Positions 39,723-51,498 of a DNA stretch of 64,000 nucleotides are shown piece by piece. How positions within the stretch are numbered: position 1 is the first letter of the stretch; the number at the start of each line of letters is the position of its first letter. Origin of the DNA: Xenorhabdus nematophila ATCC 19061 (lineage in GTDB: Bacteria; Pseudomonadota; Gammaproteobacteria; Enterobacterales; Enterobacteriaceae); assembly GCF_000252955.1 (NCBI RefSeq), contig NC_014228.1, positions 1,378,005 to 1,442,004 on the forward strand. Reading direction: 5' to 3'. Position numbers and translations under genes: made by a program. Below the pieces are notes generated by a model. That model was not told the origin of the DNA and made no database searches. It saw only the letters and a list, made by a program, of their open reading frames with translations.

Positions 39723-40625
39723 CTATTGGGTAAAGAATGCGATAAATAAGGGGGTCATTAGGCTCAAGATAAAACCATGCACAATAGCAGCGGGTACGAT
39801 CCCAACCCCACCGCAGCGTTGTAAAATGGGTAAGGAAAAATCCATTGAAGTTGCTCCGGTTAAACCCAATGCGGTTGAACGGTAACGATTTATAAGCATA
39901 GGAATGAGCATAATTGATGCGAGTTCCCGAACCAAATCATTGAAAAATGCGGTGCTTCCAAGTACTGGCCCATAAGCATCAGAAAGCAAAATACCGGAAA
40001 GGGAATACCAGCCATATCCAGAAGCAATGGCAAGGCCAGTTTTAGTAGGTAATCCAAGTAAAAATGCCGCCAACACACCGCCGAGCAGAGAACTGATTGC
40101 GACCACTAAAGCGACAATGGTACCACGGCGATTCAGCAGAGTTTGTTTTAAGCTCATACCGTTATTACGTAACTGAATCCCAACCAGAAAGAGTAAGAAA
40201 ATTAATGCAATTTCACTGGCATTACTGGAAAAATGGAACCATGACCAGCCGGTTAAGCCAATAATAAATCCAAATAATAATGCACCACATAATTTTAAAG
40301 AGTCCAATGCCATATGTAATCGGGAAGGTGGTTTTTCCTGTTTATGTGTATTAACAATCCACGGATCCCGTTTATCCAGGAGAAAAAGCGCTAATATATT
40401 AAAAACGAAGATACATAGAAAAAATGTCGTTGCATATAGCAGGATCGAAAGCAAATTATTGCCTAAATTTTCCAGCATTGCGAGACTCACCCCCATAAGG
40501 ACGAGAATGATATAGACCATGACATTGAGTAGCTGATGGACCTGAGCTAACACTGATTTATTATTCAGATGAATAAGATAGCCTAGGCTTAATGGTAGGA
40601 GAATAATTAACAATCCTGAATACAT
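39723..40625 (-). CDS. lysO: Lysine exporter LysO
   Basis: 300 aa, E. coli LysO (YbjE) 299 aa. Multi-span inner-membrane protein, DUF340 family, with conserved FLVGIQLRNNGMSLKQ, SGYGWYSLSGILLSDAYGPVLGSTAFFNDL and GATSMDFSLPILQ. Exports L-lysine and gives thialysine resistance in E. coli. It sits after artP as in E. coli. Confidence 0.94.
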   Translation of the reverse strand: MYSGLLIILLPLSLGYLIHLNNKSVLAQVHQLLNVMVYIILVLMGVSLAMLENLGNNLLSILLYATTFFLCIFVFNILALFLLDKRDPWIVNTHKQEKPPSRLHMALDSLKLCGALLFGFIIGLTGWSWFHFSSNASEIALIFLLFLVGIQLRNNGMSLKQTLLNRRGTIVALVVAISSLLGGVLAAFLLGLPTKTGLAIASGYGWYSLSGILLSDAYGPVLGSTAFFNDLVRELASIMLIPMLINRYRSTALGLTGATSMDFSLPILQRCGGVGIVPAAIVHGFILSLMTPLFIAFFTQ

Positions 40626-40843
40626 GATTCATATCCTTATCCAAGAAAAAATATCTTTTTATCTAGTTTTATTAACTGAAAGCAGCCACAAAGACCAATA
40701 ATTATAAATAAACAAAATATTTACACTAAAATAACAAATAGAATAAAGGTAAATATCCTGAAATTCAACGCATTTTTCGTTCTATAAATATGTAAGTTTT
40801 ATAAATAAAATCAGATAAATATTGTACATGAAAAGGGGAATAT

Positions 40844-41246
40844 ATGTTCTTGGAAGGTATAGAAATTTCCGGCTTTAGGGGATAAATAGATTTCATTGGT
40901 ACTGGATGGTAATACTATCCTGATAGGTGAAAATGCGTGGGGAAATCTAGTCTTTTAGATGCTTTGACAGTTTTATTGTCACCTAAGCCGGAACTTTATC
41001 ACTTTAATAAGCTGGATTTCTATCATGCTTGGAATGAAAACAAGGCCAAAAAACGTGATTTACAAATTATCCTGATATTTTGTGAAAACCAAATTGGGGA
41101 GCATCGTGAGAGACGTTTGCGCCATTTTCACCCCATGTGGGTTGGTTCGATGCGGGAACTTAAACGTATCTGCTCTATTTACCCGTTGCTGGTTGTTGGT
41201 GGAAAGAAAAACCGAAGTTTGGTTGGCGAGAGGAAAAGTCGATTGA
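40844..41246 (+). pseudogene. ybjD: Remnant of ybjD (OLD-family ATPase/nuclease)
   Basis: The start MFLEGIEISGFRG matches the YbjD N-terminus and is cut by TAA at 40883. Further on, another frame reads VGKSSLLDALTVLLSPKPELYHFNKLDFYHAW, the P-loop region. The end, in a third frame, reads VWLARGKVD and stops at 41244-41246, matching the YbjD C-terminus (LWLARGRAD). About 400 residues between are deleted. So this is a doubly frameshifted, internally deleted relic located where ybjD lies in E. coli. Confidence 0.8.
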
Positions 41247-41257
41247 ACGTGTTATAG

Positions 41258-41294
41258 CACGTCACAAATAAGCCCATTGTTTATTTGTGACGTG
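41258..41294. repeat. Perfect 14-bp hairpin near cspD 3' end
   Basis: CACGTCACAAATAA (41258-41271) and TTATTTGTGACGTG (41281-41294) pair exactly around a 9-nt loop, 19 bp from the cspD stop. It may act as a terminator for cspD, though no U-tract follows. Confidence 0.6.
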
Positions 41295-41313
41295 GAATTA
41301 CAAATTTATTGGA

Positions 41314-41544
41314 TCACTCTTTTTTTGATTTTGAGCCATCTTCCAGAGGCACAATAAGGCTAGCGTGATTACCCTTGGGGCCTTGATGAACACTAAAATT
41401 GACTTTTTGCCCAGCTTTCAGAGTCCTATAACCATCCATCTGAATGGTTGAATAGTGAGCGAATATGTCATCACCCCCGCTGGACGGGCAAATAAATCCA
41501 AAGCCCTTTGCATTATTGAACCATTTAACAGTACCTGTTTCCAT
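41314..41544 (-). CDS. cspD: Cold-shock-like protein CspD
   Basis: 76 aa, E. coli CspD 74 aa. RNP1 and RNP2 motifs KGFGFICP and DIFAHYS are present in a five-strand OB fold. CspD inhibits DNA replication in stationary phase and is induced by nutrient stress, not cold. Divergent from clpS, the conserved arrangement. Confidence 0.95.
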   Translation of the reverse strand: METGTVKWFNNAKGFGFICPSSGGDDIFAHYSTIQMDGYRTLKAGQKVNFSVHQGPKGNHASLIVPLEDGSKSKKE

Positions 41545-41876
41545 ACTTCTCTATCCCTCATATCACGATTTCGGGTTTAGGAGTCATAAAAAATTTCAAA
41601 ACAAAATATGAACAGAAATCCAGACAAGGCCTGGTGTTCATAAAATATACTGTAGTGAAATTCATTACGTCGTCAAGCATATAAATAACGTCAAGCTGTC
41701 TCAAATGGCTAAAGTTTGATATAGATAACGGTATCTAATTTTTAGGTGGATTCTTGATCCGATAATCAAAAGGAAGGGGTAAGCAGAGTGCTTTATGAAG
41801 TGATAAAATATATAGCAGTATAATGGATTAGCTCATACTAAAATCCAATGGAAAGCTGATACCTAGCGGAAGAATG
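41545..41876. other. cspD–clpS divergent promoter region
   Basis: About 330 bp without coding potential. A TATAAT at 41819-41824 lies 52 bp upstream of clpS and may be its -10 element; the matching -35 is weak. Confidence 0.4.
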
Positions 41877-42197
41877 ATGACTGAGTTTTATAACGATTTG
41901 AAAGTAAAAGAATTTATTAAGGATGACACAAAACAGACTCTACGACCTCCATCGATGTATCAGGTTGTTCTTAACAATGACGATTATACACCTATGGAGT
42001 TTGTGGTTGACGTATTGCAAAAGTTTTTTTCTTATAATGTTGAACGAGCAACGCAACTAATGCTGGATGTCCATTATAAAGGGAAAGCAGTTTGCGGAAT
42101 TTATACGGCAGAGGTCGCAGAAACTAAAGCTGCGCAAGTGAACATGTATGCTAGGGAGCACGAGCATCCGTTACTTTGCACGCTGGAAAAGGTCTGA
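41877..42197 (+). CDS. clpS: ClpS adaptor for the ClpAP protease
   Basis: 106 aa, the E. coli length. Binds N-end-rule substrates and hands them to ClpA. The core block [28 protein letters not shown] and the conserved [19 protein letters not shown] contain the hydrophobic N-degron pocket residues (Asn-Asp-Asp, Met, His). Two adjacent ATGs exist (41874 and 41877); the second has better spacing from GGAAG. 31 bp separate it from clpA. Confidence 0.95.
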   Translation: MTEFYNDLKVKEFIKDDTKQTLRPPSMYQVVLNNDDYTPMEFVVDVLQKFFSYNVERATQLMLDVHYKGKAVCGIYTAEVAETKAAQVNMYAREHEHPLLCTLEKV

Positions 42198-42228
42198 TCT
42201 GGCTCACTGATTTTAGGAGGAGGTGCTT

Positions 42229-44514
42229 ATGCTCAATCAAGAACTGGAGCTTAGTCTCAACATTGCTTTTGCCAAAGCAAGAGATAACAGACATGAATTT
42301 ATGACCGTAGAGCACCTATTGCTGGCGTTGTTAAGTAACACATCAGCGCGGGAAGCTTTGGAAGCTTGTAAAGTCGATCTGGTGATGTTGCGCCAGGAAT
42401 TGGAAAGTTTTATTGCACAAACCACTCCTCTGTTATCTGAAAATGATGACAGGGATACACAACCCACATTAAGTTTTCAGCGCGTGTTGCAACGTGCAGT
42501 GTTTCATGTTCAGTCTTCCGGCCGTTCAGAGGTTTCCGGAGCGAATGTTCTGGTTGCCATTTTCAGTGAGCAGGAATCCCAGGCTGCTTATTTACTGCGT
42601 AAGCATGATGTCAGCCGTTTGGATATTGTGAATTTCATTTCTCATGGAACACGTAAAGATGAACCTGATAATGATTCTCACCACAGTATTAATCCTGTTC
42701 AGGAAGAACAAGTAATCAGTGAAGACAGGCTGGAAAATTTCACGGTTAATCTGAATCAATTGGCGCAGAAAGGCCAAATCGATCCACTCGTCGGGCGTCA
42801 GCATGAATTAGAGAGGACTGTTCAGGTACTTTGCCGGCGCCGTAAGAATAACCCGCTGTTTGTAGGGGAATCAGGTGTTGGTAAGACTGCGATTGCAGAA
42901 GGACTCGCCTGGCGTATTGTAAACAGGGATGTCCCTGAAGTTATTCAGGACTGTACTATCTATTCTTTGGATATTGGTTCACTGCTGGCTGGTACAAAGT
43001 ATCGTGGTGATTTTGAGAAGCGCTTCAAATCATTGTTAAAAACCTTAGAGCAAGACAGCAAAAGTATTCTCTTTATCGACGAGATCCATACTATTATTGG
43101 CGCTGGTGCAGCGTCTGGAGGACAAGTGGATGCAGCTAACCTTATTAAGCCTCTGTTATCCAGTGGGCGAATTCGGGTTATTGGTTCGACGACCTATCAT
43201 GAGTTCAGCAATATCTTCGAAAAAGATAGGGCGTTAGCTCGCCGATTCCAGAAAATTGATATTTTAGAACCTTCGTCAGAAGAAACAGTACAAATTATCA
43301 ATGGGTTACGTGGTAGGTATGAGGCGCACCATGATGTTCGCTATACGGCAAAAGCGATTCGGGCGGCAGTTGAGTTATCTGTAAAATACATTACTGATCG
43401 TCATTTGCCGGATAAAGCGATTGATGTTATTGATGAAGCGGGTGCAAGAACAAGATTAATTCCAGTCAGCCGTCGTAAGAAAACCATCAATGTTGCTGAT
43501 ATTGAATCCGTTGTGGCACATATTGCCCGTATTCCAGAAAAGACGGTGTCAGCCAGTGATAAAGATGTATTGAGAACGCTTGATGATCGTTTGAAGATGC
43601 TGGTCTTTGGTCAGGATAAAGCTATCGGCGCATTGACAGAAGCGATCAAAATGAGCCGAGCTGGATTGGGACAGGAGCATAAACCAATAGGCTCTTTCCT
43701 GTTTGCAGGGCCTACGGGAGTCGGTAAGACGGAAGTTACGGTTCAGCTTGCGAAGATGTTGAATGTCAAATTGCTGCGATTTGATATGTCGGAATATATG
43801 GAACGTCATACCGTCAGCCGTTTGATTGGGGCTCCGCCAGGTTATGTGGGATATGACCAGGGAGGATTATTAACTGACGCTATTATCAAACATCCGCATT
43901 CGGTACTCTTGTTGGATGAGATTGAAAAAGCCCATCCTGACGTATTTAACCTGTTGTTACAGGTTATGGATAACGGCACATTGACGGACAATAATGGCCG
44001 CAAAGCAGATTTCCGCAATGTTATTTTGGTAATGACAACCAATGCCGGAGTACGTGAGACACAACGTAAATCCATAGGTTTCTCTGAGCAAGATAACAGC
44101 ACGGATGGAATGGAGGAAATTAAACGAATCTTTACGCCTGAGTTCCGTAATCGCCTGGATGGCATTATTTGGTTTGATGCACTTTCTTCTGAAGTTATCC
44201 AACAAGTTGTTGATAAATTCATCGTTGAATTGCAAGCTCAGTTGGATGAAAAAGGTGTTTCTCTCGAAATCAGTGCAAATGCCCGCCAGTGGTTATGTGA
44301 CAAAGGTTATGATAAAGCGATGGGAGCACGGCCTATGGCTCGGATTATTCAGGATAATCTGAAAAAACCATTGGCAAATGAGTTACTGTTTGGTTCTCTG
44401 GTACATGGTGGTTCAGTCAGAATTAATCTTGATAAAATTAAGCAAGTGCTAATATACGATTTTAAAAGCTCGCAGAAATCAAGTAAAAAGAAACCAGAAG
44501 ATGCCGTGTTATAA
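42229..44514 (+). CDS. clpA: ATP-dependent Clp protease ATPase subunit ClpA
   Basis: 761-aa AAA+ unfoldase partnered with ClpP (not in window). N domain about 1-140 (ClpS-binding), D1 P-loop GESGVGKT and D2 P-loop GPTGVGKT, Walker B ILFIDEIH and [10 protein letters not shown], and the ClpP-contact IGF-type loop (KSIGFSEQD). AGGAGGAGG at about 42215-42223 precedes ATG 42229; a GTG 6 bp earlier is unlikely. Confidence 0.96.
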   Translation: MLNQELELSLNIAFAKARDNRHEFMTVEHLLLALLSNTSAREALEACKVDLVMLRQELESFIAQTTPLLSENDDRDTQPTLSFQRVLQRAVFHVQSSGRSEVSGANVLVAIFSEQESQAAYLLRKHDVSRLDIVNFISHGTRKDEPDNDSHHSINPVQEEQVISEDRLENFTVNLNQLAQKGQIDPLVGRQHELERTVQVLCRRRKNNPLFVGESGVGKTAIAEGLAWRIVNRDVPEVIQDCTIYSLDIGSLLAGTKYRGDFEKRFKSLLKTLEQDSKSILFIDEIHTIIGAGAASGGQVDAANLIKPLLSSGRIRVIGSTTYHEFSNIFEKDRALARRFQKIDILEPSSEETVQIINGLRGRYEAHHDVRYTAKAIRAAVELSVKYITDRHLPDKAIDVIDEAGARTRLIPVSRRKKTINVADIESVVAHIARIPEKTVSASDKDVLRTLDDRLKMLVFGQDKAIGALTEAIKMSRAGLGQEHKPIGSFLFAGPTGVGKTEVTVQLAKMLNVKLLRFDMSEYMERHTVSRLIGAPPGYVGYDQGGLLTDAIIKHPHSVLLLDEIEKAHPDVFNLLLQVMDNGTLTDNNGRKADFRNVILVMTTNAGVRETQRKSIGFSEQDNSTDGMEEIKRIFTPEFRNRLDGIIWFDALSSEVIQQVVDKFIVELQAQLDEKGVSLEISANARQWLCDKGYDKAMGARPMARIIQDNLKKPLANELLFGSLVHGGSVRINLDKIKQVLIYDFKSSQKSSKKKPEDAVL

Positions 44515-44552
44515 ATAAGTTACAGGAATTGGCATTGGCATTAAAACTAGCC

Positions 44553-44592
44553 ACACCACAGGTGTATACTGAAAAAACATCACCTGTGGTGT
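44553..44592. terminator. Hairpin between convergent clpA and infA
   Basis: ACACCACAGGTG and CACCTGTGGTGT pair exactly over a 16-nt loop. It is positioned to end both clpA and infA messages. In E. coli this gap holds the serW tRNA, which is not present here. Confidence 0.6.
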
Positions 44593-44605
44593 TAAAGTTA
44601 CTTAA

Positions 44606-44824
44606 TTAGCGGCTACGGAAAGTGATACGGCCTTTTTCCGTGTCATAGGTAGTTAGCTCAACAGTAACCTTGTCTCCAGTCAGGATGCGGATGTAATTTT
44701 TACGCATTTTTCCTGAGATGTGAGCAGTAATAACGTGTCCGTTTTCTAACTCAACACGGAACACGGTGTTTGGCAGTGTTTCTAACACGGTACCTTGCAT
44801 TTCAACGTTTTCTTCTTTGGCCAT
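44606..44824 (-). CDS. infA: Translation initiation factor IF-1
   Basis: 72-aa OB-fold protein, almost identical to E. coli IF-1 ([38 protein letters not shown]). Binds the ribosomal A site during initiation. The ATG at 44824 gives the universal length; the open frame to 44848 adds eight residues. Confidence 0.97.
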   Translation of the reverse strand: MAKEENVEMQGTVLETLPNTVFRVELENGHVITAHISGKMRKNYIRILTGDKVTVELTTYDTEKGRITFRSR

Positions 44825-44960
44825 CAAACCCTCTAAATGAACAACCATAGTTTTTAACCGGCAAGATAATGCCGAAAAACCATCATTATGTAAAGGAATG
44901 TCGTATTTTAAGCCATTATCTCAGGCATGATAGATAGTGACATTCCCACCGTAAACAGCA

Positions 44961-45668
44961 TTAATCCTTAAGAGATAGTGATAAATCAAGCACCTGAGTA
45001 GACCAGCAGCCTGATTGCAGTGACTGATCTCGTAATTGATAAAGATGCTGGAGAAATTCTTCCCTCTGAATATTTTTGGCACCCAATGATTCTGTATGAT
45101 GGTTTAATACCTGACAATCAAACAGTTGGCCACCATGACGTAAAAAGTGGTGATAGAATGCTATAAAAGCACATTTAGATGCATTCTCCATTTTGCTAAA
45201 CATCGATTCACCACAAAATAATGCACCTATACAAACACCATACAAACCACCCACAAGTTGGTGCTCATGCCAGACTTCAATTGAATGGGCTAAACCTTCT
45301 TGATGCAAGGTTTGGTAGCCACTTTGAACTTCTGAACCGATCCAAGTACCTTCTTGCCGTTGGGCACAACTATATATTACTCTGTCGAAAGCATAGTTTA
45401 CCGTAATTTGGTAAGTATGTTTGCGAATAAAGCGACGCAGTGTCCGGCCTATATGTAATTCTCCCGGAATTAATACTGCCCGGGGGTCGGGAGACCACCA
45501 CAAAGGAAGCTCATCGGGCGAATACCACGGAAAGATGCCCTCATTATAAGCCACTTTTAAACGTTCTGCACTCATATCTCCACCAAATGCCAGCAGGCCA
45601 TTGGGTTCAGCTAACGCATTGGTTGGATGGGGGAATTTATATGAGTTATCCAATTTAGCTATTGACAT
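44961..45668 (-). CDS. aat: Leucyl/phenylalanyl-tRNA-protein transferase
   Basis: 235 aa, E. coli 234. Adds Leu or Phe to N-terminal Lys/Arg of proteins, creating N-degrons read by ClpS-ClpA encoded 3 kb away. Motifs: [36 protein letters not shown], and [18 protein letters not shown] 45668 aligns with the family N-terminus; a GTG at 45680 overlapping the cydC stop is an alternative and would imply coupling. Confidence 0.94.
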   Translation of the reverse strand: MSIAKLDNSYKFPHPTNALAEPNGLLAFGGDMSAERLKVAYNEGIFPWYSPDELPLWWSPDPRAVLIPGELHIGRTLRRFIRKHTYQITVNYAFDRVIYSCAQRQEGTWIGSEVQSGYQTLHQEGLAHSIEVWHEHQLVGGLYGVCIGALFCGESMFSKMENASKCAFIAFYHHFLRHGGQLFDCQVLNHHTESLGAKNIQREEFLQHLYQLRDQSLQSGCWSTQVLDLSLSLKD

Positions 45669-45676
45669 AACGTGTG

Positions 45677-47419
45677 TCACGCCTGCTGAGGATAGTGTTG
45701 TCGTTGATAAAATTGATAATAACGCCCTTGCTGAGCCAGCAATACGTCATGTTTGCCTTGCTCAATAATACGTCCTCCATCCATAACACAGATCCGCTCC
45801 ATATGATGTAAACCTGTTAGCCGATGGGTAACCGTAATCAGTGTCTTGTTTTGGCAGCTATGGCGTAGCAGCGATAGAATCTGTTGTTCAGTATCTGCGT
45901 CAAGTCCTTCTGTCGGTTCATCCAGAAGCATGAGAGGAGCATCATGTAGCAATGCTCTGGCAATTCCTAAGCGGCGTTGCTCTCCACCGGAAAGTTGGCG
46001 CCCGCCTTCACCCACCCAACAGTTTAGCTTTTCATCAGTATCCAGCAAGTTTCCTAAACCGACTTGTTTCAGTACAGTGATTAACTCATCGTCATTGGCA
46101 TCTGGTTTTGCCAATAAAAGATTTTCACGTAGAGTATGGCTGAATACATGTATTCTTTGCGGAACAATAGACATCATTGAGCGTAATGTAGCCTCATCAT
46201 AGTCGGAAATAGATTTTTGATTGAGTTGGATCTTACCGTGACTGGCATCCCATGCGCGGGTCAATAATTGTAACAGAGTCGATTTTCCACATCCTGTTTT
46301 TCCCAATAAAGCAATATGTTCACCTGATGCCAAAGAGAGAGAAATGTTTTTTAATACGGGTAATGGTTGGTCAGGATAGGTGAAATCAACATTTTTTATC
46401 TCAAGACTGAGCTCACCATAAGTCTTAGCTCCGTGGGAAGGGAAGAGCACTTCCGGCTTTTGATGCGTTAATTGGGAAATACGAGTTGCAGATGAAATAA
46501 CTTGTCCCATATGTTGGAATGCGACAGTAACTGGCCCAAGGGCTTCAAAAGCAGCGAGAGTGCAGAATGTAAATAAAGCGATTAACGCGCCAGGCTGACT
46601 GTTTTCCCCTATACCTGCGGCTGCCAGCCAAAGCATCAACGTTACTGCCATACCGGTAGCGAAAATCATGATTGCTTGTGATAGCCCGGTTAAATTAGCT
46701 TGTTTTTGCTGACTTCTTAACCAATCAAGTTCAACTTCTGCCATAGATTGACGAAAACGCTTAAGTGAACCGAATACGGTCAATTCAGCTTGTCCCTGCA
46801 AGGCACTGGTAAGTAATGTACGATATTGGGCTCGTTGTAGATTGATATTTCTGCCGTAAGGTTTTCCAGCATAGTAAAACATGAAAGGTAATATCAGCAG
46901 TAACCCTAACATAATACCGCCGAGAGTATAGGCGAGTGTGATATCAAGAAAACCCAAGCCAAATGTCAGCACTAAAATCACAACAAATGCAGCGAGAACA
47001 GGGGAAATAACACGTAGGTAGAGATGATCCAGCGTTTCGACATCGGCAACAAGTCTGTTCAACAATTCACCTTGGCGAAAACGGGCAATTCCGCCGGGAG
47101 AAAGTGGCAGAATTTTCTTAAAAGCGAAAACACGTAAGTGCGCTAAAACACGGAAGGTTGCATCGTGACTCACAAGACGCTCACCATATCTGCCCGCCGT
47201 ACGGAAAATGGCCGCACCACGAACGCCGGCAGCAGGCAACATATAGTTAAATGTATATAATCCCGCAAATCCTGCCAGAGCCGTGCCGGCAAGGAACCAT
47301 CCAGAAAGTGTCAGCAAACCAATACTGGCTAACAAAGTCACAATCGACAATACCATTCCTAAACTGATGAGAAACCAGTGGCGGCGATAGAGGGTGAGAA
47401 ATGGAAATAGTATGCGCAT
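45677..47419 (-). CDS. cydC: Thiol reductant ABC exporter subunit CydC
   Basis: 580-aa half-transporter with six membrane helices (1-320) and an ABC domain: [16 protein letters not shown], signature [16 protein letters not shown], Walker [13 protein letters not shown]. With CydD it exports cysteine and glutathione to the periplasm and binds haem, needed for cytochrome bd assembly. 2 bp separate it from cydD. Confidence 0.95.
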   Translation of the reverse strand: MRILFPFLTLYRRHWFLISLGMVLSIVTLLASIGLLTLSGWFLAGTALAGFAGLYTFNYMLPAAGVRGAAIFRTAGRYGERLVSHDATFRVLAHLRVFAFKKILPLSPGGIARFRQGELLNRLVADVETLDHLYLRVISPVLAAFVVILVLTFGLGFLDITLAYTLGGIMLGLLLILPFMFYYAGKPYGRNINLQRAQYRTLLTSALQGQAELTVFGSLKRFRQSMAEVELDWLRSQQKQANLTGLSQAIMIFATGMAVTLMLWLAAAGIGENSQPGALIALFTFCTLAAFEALGPVTVAFQHMGQVISSATRISQLTHQKPEVLFPSHGAKTYGELSLEIKNVDFTYPDQPLPVLKNISLSLASGEHIALLGKTGCGKSTLLQLLTRAWDASHGKIQLNQKSISDYDEATLRSMMSIVPQRIHVFSHTLRENLLLAKPDANDDELITVLKQVGLGNLLDTDEKLNCWVGEGGRQLSGGEQRRLGIARALLHDAPLMLLDEPTEGLDADTEQQILSLLRHSCQNKTLITVTHRLTGLHHMERICVMDGGRIIEQGKHDVLLAQQGRYYQFYQRQHYPQQA

Positions 47420-47421
47420 GA

Positions 47422-49191
47422 TTAAAGCTCCACACTGCGGTGAGATAACAGACGGGAAAATGCACCTTGGGCTTGGCTTAAATTCTGATAATCCCCTTTT
47501 TCGATCAGTAACCCATGTTCTATTACCCAGATCTGATCATATTCCAGCGTTTCTTCCAGTAAGTGAGTCACTAATAAGGTGGTTTGTTGATGAGCAGCTT
47601 TATTTAAGGTCATCATTACACGCTGTTCGCTATGAGCATCAAGGCTGGCAGCCGGTTCATCCAATAACAGTAATTGGCAGGGGTTCAATAATGCGCGTGC
47701 TACGGCTATACGCTGGGCTTGCCCGACTGACAGGCGAGCAGCGTTGTCACCAATAACAGTATTGAGGCCGTCTGGTAGGTCGTGAACGAATTCATTAACA
47801 TAAGCTCGCTCTATCACATCATTGATTTGTTCTTGTGTTGCATCATATTGACCGAGACGAATATTATTTAGCAGGGTTTGCTCTGGCAGATGTGGATTTT
47901 GGCCCACCCAGCTCAAACATTCGCGCCATTTAGTCAGATCAAGTTCGCAGAGTTCAATATCGTTAATTTTCAAAGAGCCGCGATAAGGCAAAAATCCCAA
48001 TAACACATTGATCAACGAACTTTTGCCAGCGCCGCTTTTGCCAACCAGCGCGATGCGTTGATATGTATCAATCGTAAAATTCAAAGGACCCGCAAGGCGA
48101 TGACCATCGTGAGATAAAATTTCCAGCTCATTGGCTTCAATGCTCACGGGTTTACCATTAGATAGTACTTTTTCTCCGCTGCCTATGGCCTGTTCACCAT
48201 CGCTGCTAAGCAGGGTGAAAAGCGACTCAGCCGCACCGACTGCCTGTGCTTTTGCATGATAGAACGTTCCCAGATCCCGCAGAGGCTGAAAAAATTCAGG
48301 CGCGAGAATGAGTGCGAGGAAGCCAGCAAATAAAGTAACGCCGATTCCGTAGCTGCCAAAGTGCAATTCTCCCAGATAGGAAAAGCCAAAATAGACGGCA
48401 ACAACGGCGATGGACACTGCGGCAAAGAACTCTAATACAGCCGAAGATAAAAATGCCATGCGTAGCACTTCCATCGTTCTGAGACGGAAATCTTCTGTTG
48501 ATTCAGTGATCTGCTTAACTTCTGCTTCTCCACGGTGGAATAGACGTAAAGTTTCTAAACCTCGTAAACGGTCGAGGAAATTACCGCTTAAACGGCTGAG
48601 TGCGACAAAATTGCGTCGGTTGGCATCTGCTGCCCCTAATCCGACCAGCGCCATAAATAAAGGAATCAATGGTGCGGTGACAAGCAAAATTAACCCGGCT
48701 GCCCAGTTAATCGGAAAAACAGTAATCAAAATTAAAATTGGGATTATGGCAGCAAGCGTCATCTGAGGCAGGTAACGTGAATAGAAATCCTGCATATCAT
48801 CGATTTGTTCTAGAATAATCGTTGCCCAACTTCCTGCGGGTTTTCCCTTAACCCATACTGGCCCTAATTGTTCCAGTTTATCCAACACCATGCGGCGAAT
48901 TTGTTGGCGTACAATTTTGCCACAGATAAAACCAACACGTTCCCGGATTGCATTGACAACTGCGCGTAATGTAAAGGTGGCTGCCAGCATCAGAAACTGA
49001 TTAATGAGATTTTCACGGGGAATATTATCCATAATCAGAGCCTGGAGGATTGAAGTCAGAAGCCAGGCTTGAGAGATGATCAGTAATCCGCTGATTAGCC
49101 CGAGTATCATGGATAGACGAAGCCACTGACGGGCAGGGGCACTTTGCTGTTTCAGCCATCGCACAAGTTCAGATTGTCTTGTTTTGTCCAT
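47422..49191 (-). CDS. cydD: Thiol reductant ABC exporter subunit CydD
   Basis: 589-aa partner of CydC. Six membrane helices in about 20-320; ABC domain with [18 protein letters not shown], signature LSVGQAQRIAVARALL and Walker B LLLLDEPAASLD. First gene of the cydDC-aat unit and transcribed away from nothing else nearby; the trxB terminator lies 64 bp upstream. Confidence 0.95.
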   Translation of the reverse strand: MDKTRQSELVRWLKQQSAPARQWLRLSMILGLISGLLIISQAWLLTSILQALIMDNIPRENLINQFLMLAATFTLRAVVNAIRERVGFICGKIVRQQIRRMVLDKLEQLGPVWVKGKPAGSWATIILEQIDDMQDFYSRYLPQMTLAAIIPILILITVFPINWAAGLILLVTAPLIPLFMALVGLGAADANRRNFVALSRLSGNFLDRLRGLETLRLFHRGEAEVKQITESTEDFRLRTMEVLRMAFLSSAVLEFFAAVSIAVVAVYFGFSYLGELHFGSYGIGVTLFAGFLALILAPEFFQPLRDLGTFYHAKAQAVGAAESLFTLLSSDGEQAIGSGEKVLSNGKPVSIEANELEILSHDGHRLAGPLNFTIDTYQRIALVGKSGAGKSSLINVLLGFLPYRGSLKINDIELCELDLTKWRECLSWVGQNPHLPEQTLLNNIRLGQYDATQEQINDVIERAYVNEFVHDLPDGLNTVIGDNAARLSVGQAQRIAVARALLNPCQLLLLDEPAASLDAHSEQRVMMTLNKAAHQQTTLLVTHLLEETLEYDQIWVIEHGLLIEKGDYQNLSQAQGAFSRLLSHRSVEL

Positions 49192-49254
49192 AAGAAAAAT
49201 TTCTGGTTAACGGGTAATGATACCGAATATCAAAACACGCGTTATATTACCTGT

Positions 49255-49283
49255 AAAAAAGCGCCATCAAAATAGCGCTTTTA
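49255..49283 (-). terminator. Rho-independent terminator of trxB
   Basis: AAAAGCGC and GCGCTTTT arms around a 10-nt loop, with T6 on the minus strand, 12 bp past the trxB stop. Confidence 0.85.
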
Positions 49284-49294
49284 AGGGAGGTGGA

Positions 49295-50871
<1,577 letters not shown>

Positions 50872-51366
50872 ATGATTGATAATAAGAAGCGTCCAGGAAA
50901 AGATCTTGATCGTATAGATCGTAATATCCTTAACGAGTTGCAAAAAGACGGCCGTATTTCTAACGTAGAATTATCCAAGCGAGTAGGTCTGTCACCAACA
51001 CCTTGTTTAGAGCGTGTACGTCGCCTGGAGCGCCAGGGTTTTATTTCTGGTTATACAGCTTTGCTGAATCCTCATTATCTGGATGCATCATTGCTAGTGT
51101 TCGTTGAAATTACGTTGAATCGTGGTGCAGCAGATGTATTTGAGCAATTCAATACAGCTGTTCAGAAACTAGAAGAAATCCAAGAATGTCACTTGGTTTC
51201 TGGTGATTTTGACTATTTGTTGAAAACACGTGTACCTGATATGTCTGCATACCGTAAATTGCTCGGCGAAACCTTGTTACGTCTTCCGGGTGTTAACGAT
51301 ACCCGCACTTATGTTGTTATGGAAGAAGTAAAACAGAGTAATCGTCTGGTGATTAAGACTCGTTAA
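50872..51366 (+). CDS. lrp: Leucine-responsive regulatory protein
   Basis: 164-aa AsnC/Lrp regulator, almost identical to E. coli Lrp. The N-terminal HTH (ISNVELSKRVGLSPTPCLERVRRLE in parts) is followed by the RAM effector domain. Global control of amino-acid metabolism and, in Xenorhabdus and Photorhabdus literature, of symbiosis, virulence and phenotypic variation. It may act on sdaC and other genes in this window, but no site was tested. Confidence 0.97.
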   Translation: MIDNKKRPGKDLDRIDRNILNELQKDGRISNVELSKRVGLSPTPCLERVRRLERQGFISGYTALLNPHYLDASLLVFVEITLNRGAADVFEQFNTAVQKLEEIQECHLVSGDFDYLLKTRVPDMSAYRKLLGETLLRLPGVNDTRTYVVMEEVKQSNRLVIKTR

Positions 51367-51417
51367 GCTTTTGTCTGAAATGTACAGATGCAAAATGGGA
51401 AAAACTTAGGTACACTC

Positions 51418-51433
51418 CTGTTTATGCATACAG
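51418..51433. promoter_or_regulatory. LexA (SOS) box upstream of ftsK
   Basis: CTGTTTATGCATACAG is an exact CTGT-N8-ACAG match in the lrp–ftsK gap, where E. coli carries the LexA-controlled dinH promoter. Confidence 0.7.
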
Positions 51434-51437
51434 TTCC

Positions 51438-51460
51438 AACGCTGAGCTACCCTCAGCGTT
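51438..51460. terminator. Hairpin in the lrp–ftsK gap
   Basis: AACGCTGAG and CTCAGCGTT pair exactly round a CTACC loop. It probably ends or stabilises the lrp message; no U-tract. Confidence 0.55.
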
Positions 51461-51498
51461 GTTCCGTTAAATCAACAGGAAAACCTGGAGAGTCTTTC

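Noticed and set aside
40626..40843. A lysine riboswitch ahead of lysO
   Set aside because: No conserved core or multi-stem junction was visible; the region is short and AT-rich.
44515..44605. Possible tRNA-Ser (serW) between clpA and infA, as in E. coli
   Set aside because: Only 91 bp with a 12-bp hairpin; no cloverleaf or CCA end could be found.
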